NCBI GenBank assembly: GCA_964036045.1
Contig: OZ038378.1
Coordinates: forward strand, 18,919,348-18,983,347
Direction of reading: 5' to 3'
Length of the DNA stretch: 64,000 nucleotides
From: Eutreptiella sp. 'Long Island Sound 2002'
Taxonomy: Eukaryota > Euglenozoa > Euglenophyceae > Eutreptiales > Eutreptiaceae
A program made the position numbers and the translations under genes. The notes beneath the pieces are model-generated. The model did no database searches. It had not been told where the DNA came from and saw only the letters and a program-made list of their open reading frames with translations. Positions 38,442 through 49,314 of this stretch are shown piece after piece. The first letter of the stretch is position 1, and every line of letters begins with the position of its first letter.

Positions 38442-40325
38442 TCACTGCATGTTCTCCAATCTTCTTCGAACGTTTCGCAGCGTGTTGGCCTCTCTCTGTT
38501 CCTCCAACACACTGCGTTGGGGGATCAGCTCCGACAGTTTTCGCTTGAAACCAGCCTTAAGTGGCCCCTGCTGCGTTAGCACCAACAACACAGTAGGCTC
38601 AGCACACCACCTAACCCAAGGCACATATACACGCTCTGCGTTCAAGTAAGCAGTTAACGGCTGACGCACGGAATTGACAAAGGAATTGGGGATTTTACAG
38701 ACGTTCACCCTGTGACCTTCTTTGCGGATAGTGATGAGCTGATACAGATCGTCAACATCTTCAATGGTTACTGCACCTCTGTTCTGGCCCTTCTTTGTTA
38801 CAAGGCTGGAAAGCAGACTTTCGCAAAATTCCTCGGCAAAAGCCTGTCCAGGCATGGCTGTGTGCCACGCAGTGTGGCACAATAGCGCAGTTGCAACAGT
38901 GCGTTCGTATTTTAAAAGTGTGTCCCCCATGTTCAAACGGTCTAACAGACACATAACAATTTGCAATCCCTCAGAAGCAAAAACACCCGTGTTGGCCGTC
39001 TCCCCAGCCCAATTGCACTGCCTAACGAGGTGTCCCAGGTACAGTAACATGGGACAGTATTGTGTTAACAGAACCTGCATGGCCTTACACACAGCGTAAC
39101 GGAGGCGACTTCGCCGATTTGCAGGACGTGCCAGCTCAAGGGAACGACATTTTCCGTTAAGGCGCCGTATGTGGGGGCCCATACCCAACAGCAGTGCACC
39201 AACAGTTATCTCCATTGTGATCAGCTTGGGAAAACAGGGGACTGTGTCACCGCTGCGCAACAAACCCTTACGTAAAAAAGTCACAATCGGCCAAAATGAG
39301 CGAAACGTTTGTGTAACGCAAAATTTGTACGCGTGCCAGAAACCATAAAATATAGGGTGTGAACGCAAAAAAAGCCGGACGTTCCAACCCGTTGTTTTTT
39401 CACCGTACATCATCTTACAAATGCGGTAATGGATGTTCTCATCACATAAGACAGGGACAACTGGTCGGCTGTGTTGCGCCAAGTCCCTAGTAAATTGCAG
39501 TAGGTTAAGAAGCGATACGTTGCCGCTTACCTTTTCTTTGCTTAGACAGAGGGGTCGCCAATGTGGTCTCTTGGCAGGTACAGGGCGAATAATGTCAAGC
39601 GGTGCCCTAATGTTTCGCACAACAGGTCGCGTGCTTGCAAATCCTAGGTCCTGCAGGATACGTGCAAACGTTCCCTCGGTGTTTCCCAGCATGCGTGCAA
39701 CAATAGGAACACGCCGTTCAAGGTCTTCCAGGCTAGGATGACCATGCCAGTAGCGGGGTGCATCCTTGAGTAGCAACACAGCCAACGCTGTTGCGTTCAG
39801 GCTTTTGTCGTTCTTGTCGCGATTTGTGGTAAACTGTTTGTTGTACCAGTTGTCCATCCACAACACAACCCACTGCTGGTAAATTGTGTCCCATGTAGTC
39901 TGTAACCTGACTGCGGCCTTCTCCTTCGGCGAAGGTGCGCTGTGTCGCGCCAGACCTGACCTTGCTAAAATGCGACGCTGCGCCCTACTTCCCTCTACCG
40001 CAACAACCGACTTTGGTTTTCCCTGGTATGGAACTGCGCGGTGGCGCATCAGCAAATAGAGGCGCCAGGCCTCCTCTATCAAAACACCAACCCATCTCTT
40101 CCCTTCTGCCGCAATCGCCTTTTCAACGCTGCAACACGTCCGTTCATTTTTGCGCAGACGCAGAAAAAATACAAACAACAATCGCGCGCCCTCGTCACCC
40201 TGTTTTAGCCCTTCCCACAGTTCTTCTGCCGTGTGGTACGGCGGTTCCTCTGAGCAGACATCGCGGAAAACTCCGGATGCTGCGGCAATTGTCTTCTCGA
40301 GGTCCACCTCTTTTCGCAGGGGCAT
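38442..40325 (-). CDS. Gene 1: 627-aa candidate transposase, intronless
   Basis: A single open frame of 628 codons from ATG (MPLRKEVDLEK) to TGA, by far the longest intact gene in the element. I do not recognise a named family with certainty. Features that fit an RNase H-fold (DDE-type) transposase are WMDNWYNKQ with D158, PVLCDENIHYRICK with D295, then YGFWHAYKF with W330 and H331, and a late acidic cluster AEEFCESLL (E498, E499, E502). The order D, D-then-WH, E resembles from memory the layout of some fungal and protist transposase-like families, such as DUF6589-type proteins. The region about 120-150 is basic (RRILARSGLARH) and could contact DNA. Being the first gene from the right TIR and the only long intact frame fits a transposase. 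Against certainty, no alignment was possible, and the catalytic residues are proposals. A 5' leader intron is likely. Confidence 0.68.
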   Translation of the reverse strand: MPLRKEVDLEKTIAAASGVFRDVCSEEPPYHTAEELWEGLKQGDEGARLLFVFFLRLRKNERTCCSVEKAIAAEGKRWVGVLIEEAWRLYLLMRHRAVPYQGKPKSVVAVEGSRAQRRILARSGLARHSAPSPKEKAAVRLQTTWDTIYQQWVVLWMDNWYNKQFTTNRDKNDKSLNATALAVLLLKDAPRYWHGHPSLEDLERRVPIVARMLGNTEGTFARILQDLGFASTRPVVRNIRAPLDIIRPVPAKRPHWRPLCLSKEKVSGNVSLLNLLQFTRDLAQHSRPVVPVLCDENIHYRICKMMYGEKTTGWNVRLFLRSHPIFYGFWHAYKFCVTQTFRSFWPIVTFLRKGLLRSGDTVPCFPKLITMEITVGALLLGMGPHIRRLNGKCRSLELARPANRRSRLRYAVCKAMQVLLTQYCPMLLYLGHLVRQCNWAGETANTGVFASEGLQIVMCLLDRLNMGDTLLKYERTVATALLCHTAWHTAMPGQAFAEEFCESLLSSLVTKKGQNRGAVTIEDVDDLYQLITIRKEGHRVNVCKIPNSFVNSVRQPLTAYLNAERVYVPWVRWCAEPTVLLVLTQQGPLKAGFKRKLSELIPQRSVLEEQREANTLRNVRRRLENMQ

Positions 40326-40330
40326 TGTTG

Positions 40331-40406
40331 CTGCAAAAAATAATTGCGTAAATGTATCTGCGTAAAAATCGCTGTTTGGAAAACTTTCTTGATTTCCAAC
40401 ATCAAC
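40331..40406 (-). other. Candidate leader intron of gene 1 (76 nt)
   Basis: The minus strand reads GTGACAG/GTTGAT and, 76 nt later, AATTATTTTTTGCAG/CAACA directly before the ATG. The acceptor is strong, the donor moderate, and the size matches the gene 2 introns. The frame upstream of the ATG has a TGA, so the intron would lie in the untranslated leader. Confidence 0.5.
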
Positions 40407-40710
40407 CTGTCACTCAGTTTTCGCGCGACCGATTATTCTGTGGTTCGCTTGTCGCATGCACCATTTTCGGTTACCTGTAACTGTCTGGTGATCCCACATT
40501 TCACTACTTAATCCTGATTGTGGTACCCAGTTGCGGCGCGCTACCATCGCTGTTGGGCAGTGAAGTTAGTGGTGACCACAGTATGAAAACCGGAGATGCC
40601 GGCGGGACCTGTATGGGCGCCCATGCAGCAGCGCCGCATCAAGGGAACGTACATACTGTGTAGCTGGTGGATCTGTCCAATTTTGGTTTTTATGAACGCT
40701 TGTGACCTCC

Positions 40711-40732
40711 ATTGCGCGAGGCCTCGCGCAAT
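40711..40732. repeat. Palindrome copy 8 (perfect, 22 bp)
   Basis: A 22-bp perfect palindrome, flanked by ATT and AAT around the 16-bp core. It is upstream of gene 1. Confidence 0.95.
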
Positions 40733-40771
40733 GATCACCAAAACTTTAATGTTTTTCATGCGCCGTTCCAT

Positions 40772-40787
40772 GCGCGAGGCCTCGCGC
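40772..40787. repeat. Palindrome copy 9 (perfect 16-bp core)
   Basis: GCGCGAGGCCTCGCGC, upstream of gene 1. Its core starts 39 bp after the last base of copy 8, so the two could be bound as a pair. Confidence 0.95.
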
Positions 40788-40812
40788 TTGAAACTGCAGT
40801 TTGTTCCGGAAC

Positions 40813-40819
40813 ATTTATA
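40813..40819 (-). promoter_or_regulatory. Candidate TATA box for gene 1
   Basis: Minus-strand TATAAAT about 490 nt before the gene 1 ATG, just upstream of palindrome copies 8 and 9. A second candidate, TATAAAAG, is at 41118-41111. Neither is confirmed by a transcript start. Confidence 0.25.
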
Positions 40820-40997
40820 CTTTTCAAGATTCTTGGGTACACCATTGTTGCAGTTTATTCGTTAATAGATCTATCTCTATCACACAATCCTGATAATGTT
40901 ACTAAGTTACGTGTATAAATACGACAGCGTTCCATTTTTCGACAACCTGCCTAATGCGTCGTGCTGTAGCACATTAATCTGATGCAAATGAACGTCG

Positions 40998-41017
40998 TTG
41001 CGCGAGGCCTCGCGCAA
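40998..41017. repeat. Palindrome copy 10 (perfect, 20 bp)
   Basis: TTGCGCGAGGCCTCGCGCAA, 167 bp inside the right TIR. It is the copy closest to a transposon end. Confidence 0.95.
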
Positions 41018-41184
41018 AGAATAGTCACAAAACAATACTTTTCCCTGTCTCGCCCATGGGACACATCATTCTTATAGAAATATTTAATCCACCATACTTG
41101 TTTGCGACGCTTTTATAATATCCAGCAAAACAACTATTTTTCGATGCCTTTGGAAACCTGTCATTTTCCTACCTTTTCCTTCGT

Positions 41185-41213
41185 TTTTGACCATGCAACT
41201 TGAGCCGCCTAAG
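41185..41213 (-). repeat. Right terminal inverted repeat, 29 bp
   Basis: It starts TTTTGACCATGC and ends CCGCCTAAG on the plus strand. It is an exact reverse complement of 34923-34951. Confidence 0.97.
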
Positions 41214-41218
41214 TTACA
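41214..41218 (+). repeat. Target-site duplication TTACA, right
   Basis: TTACA follows the right terminal repeat and continues into GGGGCCTTCCGCC, the sequence that follows CTTTACA at the empty paralogous sites in the array. Confidence 0.93.
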
Positions 41219-44200
41219 GGGGCCTTCCGCCACTTTACACGGGCCTTACACCACTTTACACGGGCCTTACACCACTTTACACGGGCCTTACACCACTTTA
41301 CACGGACCTTACACCACTTTACACGGGCCTTACACCACTTTACACGGGCCTTAAACCACTTTACACGGGCCTTGCACCACTTTACACGGGCCTTCCGCCA
41401 CTTTACTTGGGCCTTACACCACTTCACACCGGCCTTACACCACTTTAAACGGGCCTTACACCACTTTACACGGGCCTTACACCACTTTACACCGGCCCTA
41501 AACCACTTTACACGGGCCTTACACCACTTTACACGGATCCATAGAGTGATCCATAGAGTGATCCATAGAGTGATCCATAGAGTGATCCATAGAGTGATCC
41601 ATAGAGTGATCCATGGAGTGATCCATAGAGTGATCCATAGAGTGATCCATAGAGTGATCCATAGAGTGATCCGTAGATCGATCCATAGAGTGATCCATAG
41701 AGTGATCCATGGAGTGATCCATAGAGTGATCCATAGAGTGATCCATAGAGTGATCCATAGAGTGATCCATAGAGTGATCCATAGAGTGATCCATGGGTTG
41801 ATCCATAGCGTGATCCATGGAGTGATCAATAGAGTGATCCATAGAGTGATCCATAGACTGATCCATGGAGTGATCCATAGAGTGATCCATGGAGTGGTCC
41901 ATAGAGTGATCCATAGAGTGATCCATACAGTGATCCGGCCTTACACCACTTTACACGGGCCTTACACCACTTTGCACGGGCCTTACACCGCTTTACACGG
42001 GCCTTACACCACTTTACACGGGCCTTACACCACTTTGCACGGGCCTTACACCACTTTACACGGGTCTTGCACCACTTTACACGGGCCTTAAACCACTTTA
42101 CACGGATCCATAGAGTGACCCGTAGAGTGATCCATAGAGTGATCCATAGAGTGATCCATAGAGTGATCCATAGAGTGATCCATAGAGTGATCCATAGAGT
42201 GATCCATAGAGTGATCCATAGAGTGATCCATAGAGTGATCCATAGAGTGATCCATAGAGTGATCCATGGAGTGATCCGTAGAGTGATCCATAGAGTGATC
42301 CATAGAGTGATCCATAGAGTGATCCATAGAGTGATCCATGGGTTGATCCATAGCGTGATCCATGGAGTGATCAATAGAGTGATCCATAGAGTGATCCATA
42401 GACTGATCCATGGAGTGATCCATAGAGTGAACCATGGAGTGATCCATAGAGGGATCCATAGAGTGATCCATACAGTGATCCGGCCTTACACCACTTTACA
42501 CGGGCCTTACACCACTTTACACGGGCCTTACACCGCTTTACACGGGCCTTACACCACTTTACACGGGCCTTACACCACTTTACACGGGCCTTACACCACT
42601 TTACACGGGCCTTACACCACTTTACACGGGCCTTACACCACTTTACAAGCGCCTTACACCACTTTACACGGGCCTTACACCACTTTACACTGGCCTTACA
42701 CCACTTTACACGGGCCTTACACCACTTTACACGGGCCTTACACCACTTTACACGGGCCTTAAACCACTTTACACGGGCCTTACACCACTTTACAGGGCCC
42801 TTACACCATTCTACACGTGCCTTACACCACTTTACACGGGCCTGACACCACTGTACACGGACCTTACACCACTTTACACGGGCCTTACACCACTTTACAC
42901 GGGCCTTACACCACTTTACACGGGCCTTACACCACTTTACACGGGCCTTACACCACTTTACACGGGCCTGACACCACTTTACACGGACCTTACACCACTT
43001 TACACCGGCCTTACACCACTTTACACGGGCCTTACACCATTCTACACGTGCCTTACACCACTTTACACGGGCCTGACACCACTGTACACGGACCTTACAC
43101 CACTTTACACGGGCCTTACACCACTTTACACGGGCCTTACACCACTTTACACGGGCCTTACACCACTTTACACGGGCCTTACACCACTTTACACGGGCCT
43201 GACACCACTTTACACGGACCTTACACCACTTTACACCGGCCTTACACCACTTTACACGGGCCTTACACCACTTTACACGGGCCTTACACCATTTTACAGG
43301 GGCCTTAAACCACTTTACACGGGCCTTACACCACTTTACAAGGATCCATAGAGTGATCCATAGAGTGATCCATAGAGTGATCCATAGAGTGATCCATAGA
43401 GTGATCCGTAGAGTGATCCATGGAGTGATCCGTAGAGTGATCCATAGAGTGATCCATAGAGTGATCCATAGAGTTATCCATAGAGTGATCCATAGAGTGA
43501 TCCATGGAGTGATCCGTAGAGTGATCCATAGAGTGATCCATAGAGTGATCCATAGAGTGATCCATAGAGTGATCCATAGAGTGATCCATAGAGTGATCCA
43601 TAGAGTGCTCCATGGAGTGATCCATAGAGTGATCCATAGAGTGATCCATAGAGTGATCCATAGAATGATCCATAGAGTGATCCATAGAGTGATCCATAGA
43701 GTGATACATAGAGTGATCCATAGAGTGATCCATAGAGTGATCCATAGAGTGATCCATGGGTTGATCCATAGCGTGATCCATGGAATGATCAATAGAGTGA
43801 TCCATAGAGTGATCCATAGACTGATCCATGGAGTGATCCATAGAGTGAACCATGGAGTGATCCATAGAGTGATCCATAGAGTGATCCATACAGTGATCCG
43901 GCCTTACACCACTTTACACGGGCCTTACACCACTTTACACGGGCCTTACACCGCTTTACACGGGCCTTACACCACTTTACACGGGCCTTACGCCACTTTA
44001 CACGGGCCTTACACCACTTTACACGGGCCTTACACCACTTTGCACGGGCCTTCCCCCACTTTACACGGGCCTTACACCACTTTACACGCGCCTTACACCA
44101 CTTTACACGGGCCTTGCACCACTTTACACGGGCCTTAAACCACTTTACACGGGCCTTACACCATTTTACACGGGCCTTACACCACTTTACACGGACTTTA

Positions 44201-47200
44201 CACCACTTTACACGGGCCTTACACCACTTTACACGGGCCTTGCACCACTTTACACGGGCCTTCCGCCACTTTACACGGGCCTTACACCACTTTACACGGG
44301 CCTTAAACCACTTTACACGGGCCTTACACCACTTTACACGGATCCATAGAGTGATCCATAGAGTGATCCATAGAGTGATCCATAGAGTGATCCATAGAGT
44401 GATCCATAGAGTGATCCATGGAGTGATCCATAGAGTGATCCATAGAGTGATCCATAGAGTGATCCATAGAGTGATCCGTAGAGTGATCCATAGAGTGATC
44501 CATAGAGTGATCCATAGAGTGATCCATAGAATGATCCATAGAGTGATCCATAGAGTGATCCATAGAGTGATCCATAGAGTGATCCATAGAGTGATCCATG
44601 GGTTGATCCGTAGCGTGATCCATGGAGTGATCAATAGAGTGATCCATAGGATGATCCATGGAGTGATCCATAGAGTGATCCATGGAGTGATCCATAGTGT
44701 GATCCATAGAGTGATCCATACAGTGATCCGGCCTTACACCGCTTTACACGGGCCTTACACCACTTTACACGGGCCTTACGCCACTTTACACGGGCCTTAC
44801 ACCACTTTACACGGGCCTTACACCACTTTGCACGGGCCTTCCCCCACTTTACACGGGCCTTACACCACTTTACACGCGCCTTACGCGACTTTACACGGGC
44901 CTGGCACCACTTTACACGGGCCTTACACCTCTTTACACGGGCCTTACACCATTTTACACGGGCCTTACACCACTTTACACGGACCTTACACCACTTTACA
45001 CGGGCCTTACACCACTTTACACGGGCCTTGCACCACTTTACACGGGCCTTACACCACTTTACACGGGCCTTACACCACTTTACACGGGCCTTAAACCACT
45101 TTACACGGGCCTTACACCACTTTACACGGATCCATAGAGTGATCCATAGAGTGATCCATAGAGTGATCCATAGAGTGATCCATAGAGTGATCCATAGAGT
45201 GATCCATGGAGTGATCCATAGAGTGATCCATAGAGTGATCCATAGAGTGATCCATGGAGTGATCCGTAGAGTGATCCATAGAGTGATCCATAGAGTGATC
45301 CATAGAGTGATCCATAGAATGATCCATAGAGTGATCCATAGAGTGATCCATAGAGTGATCCATAGAGTGATCCATAGAGTGATCCATGGGTTGATCCGTA
45401 GCGTGATCCATGGAGTGATCAATAGAGTGATCCATAGACTGATCCATGGAGTGATCCATAGAGTGATCCATGGAGTGATCCATAGTGTGATCCATAGAGT
45501 GATCCATACAGTGATCCGGCCTTACACCACTTTACACGGGCCTTACACCACTTTACACGGGCCTTACACCGCTTTACACGGGCCTTACACCACTTTACAC
45601 GGGCCTTACACCACTTTACACGGGCCTTACACCACTTTACACGGGCCTTACACCACTTTGCACGGGCCTTACACCACTTTACACGGGTCTTGCACCACTT
45701 TACACGGGCCTTACACCACTTTGCACGGGCATTGCCCCACTTTAAACGGGCCTTACACCACTTTACACGCGCCTTCCGCCACTTTACACGGGCCTTACAC
45801 CACTTTACACGGGCCTTACACCACTTTACACGGGCCTTACACCACTTTACACGGACCTTACACCACTTTACACGGGCCTTACACCACTTTACACGGGCCT
45901 GGCACCACTTTACACGGACCTTACACCACTTTACACGGGCCTTGCACCACTTTACACGGGCCTTCCGCCACTCTACACGGGCCTTACACCACTTTACACC
46001 GGCCTTACACCACTTTACACGGGCCTTACACCACTTTACACGGGCCTTACACCACTTTACACGGGCCTTAAACCACTTTACACGGGCCTTACACCACTTT
46101 ACACGGATCCATAGAGTGATCCATAGAGTGATCCATAGAGTGATCCATAGAGTGATCCATAGAGCGATCCATAGAGTGATCCATGGAGTGATCCGTAGAG
46201 TGATCCATAGAGTGATCCATAGAGTGATCCATAGATTGATCCATAGAGTGATCCATAGAGTGATCCATAGAGTGCTCCATGGAGTGATCCATAGAGTGAT
46301 CCATAGAGTGATCCATAGAGTGATCCATGGAGTGATCCATAGAGTGATCCATAGAGTGATCCATAGAGTGATCCATAGAGTGATCCATAGAGTGATCCAT
46401 AGAGTGATCCATAGAGTGATCCATGGGTTGATCCATAGCGTGATCCATGGAGTGATCAATAGAGTGATCCATAGAGTGATCCATAGACTGATCCATGGAG
46501 TGATCCATAGAGTGATCCATGGAGTGATCCATAGTGTGATCCATAGAGTGATCCATACAGTGATCCGGCCTTACACCACTTTACACGGGCCTTACACCAC
46601 TTTACACGGGCCTTACACCACTTTACACGGGCCTTACACCACTTTACACGGGCCTTACACCACTTTGCACGGGCCTTACACCACTTTACACGGGTCTTGC
46701 ACCACTTTACACGGGCCTTAAACCACTTTACACGGGCCTTACACCACTTTACACGGATCCATAGAGTGATCCATAGAGTGATCCATAGAGTGATCCATAG
46801 AGTGATCCATAGAGTGATCCATAGAGTGATCCATGGAGTGATCCGTAGAGTGATCCATAGAGTGATCCATAGAGTGATCCATAGAGTGATCCATAGAGTG
46901 ATCCATAGAGTGATCCATAGAGTGCTCCATGGAGTGATCCATAGAGTGATCCATAGAGTGATCCATAGAGTGATCCATGGAGTGATCCATAGAGTGATCC
47001 ATAGAGTGATCCATAGAGTGATCCATAGAGTGATCCATAGAGTGATCCATAGAGTGATCCATAGAGTGATCCATGGGTTGATCCATAGCGTGATCCATGG
47101 AGTGATCAATAGAGTGATCCATAGAGTGATCCATAGACTGATCCATGGAGTGATCCATAGAGTGATCCATGGAGTGATCCATAGAGTGATCCATAGAGTG

Positions 47201-49314
47201 ATCCATACAGTGATCCGGCCTTACACCACTTTACACGGGCCTTACACCACTTTACACGGGCCTTACACCGCTTTACACGGGCCTTACACCACTTTACACG
47301 GGCCTTACACCATTTTACACGGGCCTTACACCACTTTACACGGACCTTACACCACTTTACACGGGCCTTACACCACTTTACACGGGCCTTGCACCACTTT
47401 ACAGGGGCCTTCCGCCACTTTACACGGGCCTTACACCACTTTACACGGGCCTTACACCACTTTACACGGGCCTTACACCGCTTTACACGGGCCTTACACC
47501 ACTTTACACGCGCCTTACACCACTTTACACGGGCCTTGCACCACTTTACACGGGCCTTACACCACTTTACACGGGCCTTACACCATTTTACACGGGCCTT
47601 ACACCACTTTACACGGACCTTACACCACTTTACACGGGCCTTACACCACTTTACACGGGCCTTGCACCACTTTACAGGGGCCTTCCGCCACTTCACACGG
47701 GCCTTACACCACTTTACACGCGCCTTACACCACTTTACACGGACCTTACACCACTTTACACGGGCCTTGCACCACTTTACACGGGCCTTCCGCCACTTCA
47801 CACGGGCCTTACACCACTTTACACCGGCCTTACACCACTTTACACGGGCCTTATACCACTTTACACGGGCCTTACACCACTTTACACGGGCCTTAAACCA
47901 CTTTACACGGGCCTTACACCACTTTACACGGATCCATAGAGTGATCCATAGAGTGATCCATAGAGTGATCCATAGAGTGATCCATAGAGTGATCCATAGA
48001 GTGATCCATGGAGTGATCCGTAGAGTGATCCATAGAGTGATCCATAGAGTGATCCATAGAGTGATCCATAGAGTGATCCATAGAGTGATCCATAGAGTGC
48101 TCCATGGAGTGATCCATAGAGTGATCCATAGAGTGATCCATAGAGTGATCCATGAAGTGATCCATAGAGTGATGCATAGAGTGATCCATAGAGTGATCCA
48201 TAGAGTGATCCATAGAGTGATCCATAGAGTGATCCATGGGTTGATCCATAGCGTGATCCATGGAGTGATCAATAGAGTGATCCATAGAGTGATCCATAGA
48301 CTGATCCATGGAGTGATCCATAGAGTGATCCATGGAGTGGTCCATAGAGTGATCCATAGAGTGGTCCATACAGTGATCCGGCCTTACACCACTTTACACG
48401 GGCCTTACACCACTTTACACGGGCCTTACACCGCTTTACACGGGCCTTACACCACTTTACACGGGCCTTACACCACTTTACACGGGCCTTACACCACTTT
48501 ACACGGGCCTTACACCACTTTGCACGGGCCTTACACCACTTTACACGGGTCTTGCACCACTTTACACGGGCCTTAAACTACTTTACACGGGCCTTACACC
48601 ACTTTACACGGATCCATAGAGTGATCCGTAGAGTGATCCATAGAGTGATCCATAGAGTGATCCATAGAGTGATCCATAGAGTGATCCATAGAGTGATCCA
48701 TAGAGTGATCCATAGAGTGATCCATAGAGTGATCCATAGAGTGATCCATAGAGTGATCCATAGAGTGATCCATAGAGTGATCCATGGAGTGATCCGTAGA
48801 GTGATCCATAGAAAGATGCATAGAGTGATCCATAGAGTGATCCATAGAGTGATCCATGGGTTGATCCATAGCGTGATCCATGGAGTGATCAATAGAGTGA
48901 TCCTTTGAGTGATCCATAGACTGATCCATGGAGTGATCCATAGAGTGAACCATGGAGTTATCAATAGAGGGATCCATAGAGTGATCCATACAGTGATCCG
49001 GCCTTACACCACTTTACACGGGCCTTACACCACTTTACACGGGCCTTACACCGCTTTACACGGGCCTTACACCACTTTACACGGCCCTTACACCATTTTA
49101 CACGTGCCTTACACCACTTTACACGGGCCTGACACCACTGTACACGGACCTTACACCACTTTACACGGGCCTTACACCACTTTACACGGGCCTTACACCA
49201 CTTTACACGGGCCTTACACCACTTTGCACGGGCCTTACACCACTTTACACGGGTCTTGCACCACTTTACACGGGCCTTAAACTACTTTACACGGGCCTTA
49301 CACCACTTTACACG
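41214..49314 (+). repeat. Composite satellite, segment 5 (right of the transposon)
   Basis: It has the same orientation and units as the left side. B blocks lie at 41536-41936, 42105-42481, 43343-43899, 44341-44729, 45129-45517, 46106-46566, 46756-47216, 47931-48379 and 48611-48999, with A units between. A blocks 41937-42104 (168 bp) and 46567-46755 (189 bp) are the shortest in the window. The A block 42482-43342 (861 bp, 41 units) contains an internal duplication: the run with CACGTGCC then GACACCACTGTACAC near 42816-42856 recurs near 43047-43087, offset 231 bp (11 units). The ACAAGGATCC entry occurs only at 43343. No gene is visible. Confidence 0.97.

Larger units (their letters stand above)
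40326..41184 (-). other. Right noncoding region of the transposon (5' side of gene 1)
   Basis: About 860 bp between the gene 1 start and the right TIR. It contains three perfect palindromes (copies 8-10), AT-rich stretches near 41040-41170, minus-strand TATAAAT at 40819-40813 and TATAAAAG near 41118-41111, and a donor-like GTATGT at 40656. It probably holds the promoter and untranslated leader. Short open frames here are not supported. Confidence 0.55.
34923..41213 (-). mobile_element. DNA transposon, 6,291 bp, 29-bp TIRs, 5-bp TSD
   Basis: The only non-satellite sequence in the window is bounded by perfect inverted repeats (34923-34951 and 41185-41213) and by TTACA duplications. It carries two recognisable minus-strand genes: a 627-aa candidate transposase (40325-38442) and a five-exon gene with a ParB-like motif (38206-35423). 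It also has ten palindromes of core GCGCGAGGCCTCGCGC in its noncoding parts. Identical TIRs, an intact duplication and empty paralogous sites in the array point to a fairly recent insertion. Gene 2 nevertheless carries two apparent lesions, so this copy may depend on another copy for that function. A 5-bp duplication with CTTAGGCGG ends does not let me assign a named superfamily. Transib and some Ginger or Polinton-like elements also make about 5-bp duplications, but I see no other support for them. Confidence 0.93.

Noticed and set aside
40541-40771. 76-aa minus-strand open frame upstream of gene 1
   Set aside because: It runs through palindrome copy 8, has no recognisable features, and lies where a leader is expected. 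A nearby GTATGT (40656) suggests transcribed noncoding sequence instead.
34952-41184. tRNA, rRNA or other structured RNA genes in the transposon
   Set aside because: No cloverleaf, box or conserved rRNA segment was recognised on reading both strands.
34923-41213. Assignment to Transib, Ginger, Polinton, piggyBac or another named superfamily
   Set aside because: The 5-bp duplication is compatible with some of these, but the TIR starts CTTAGGCGG, and I recognise no polymerase, integrase or family-specific motif.
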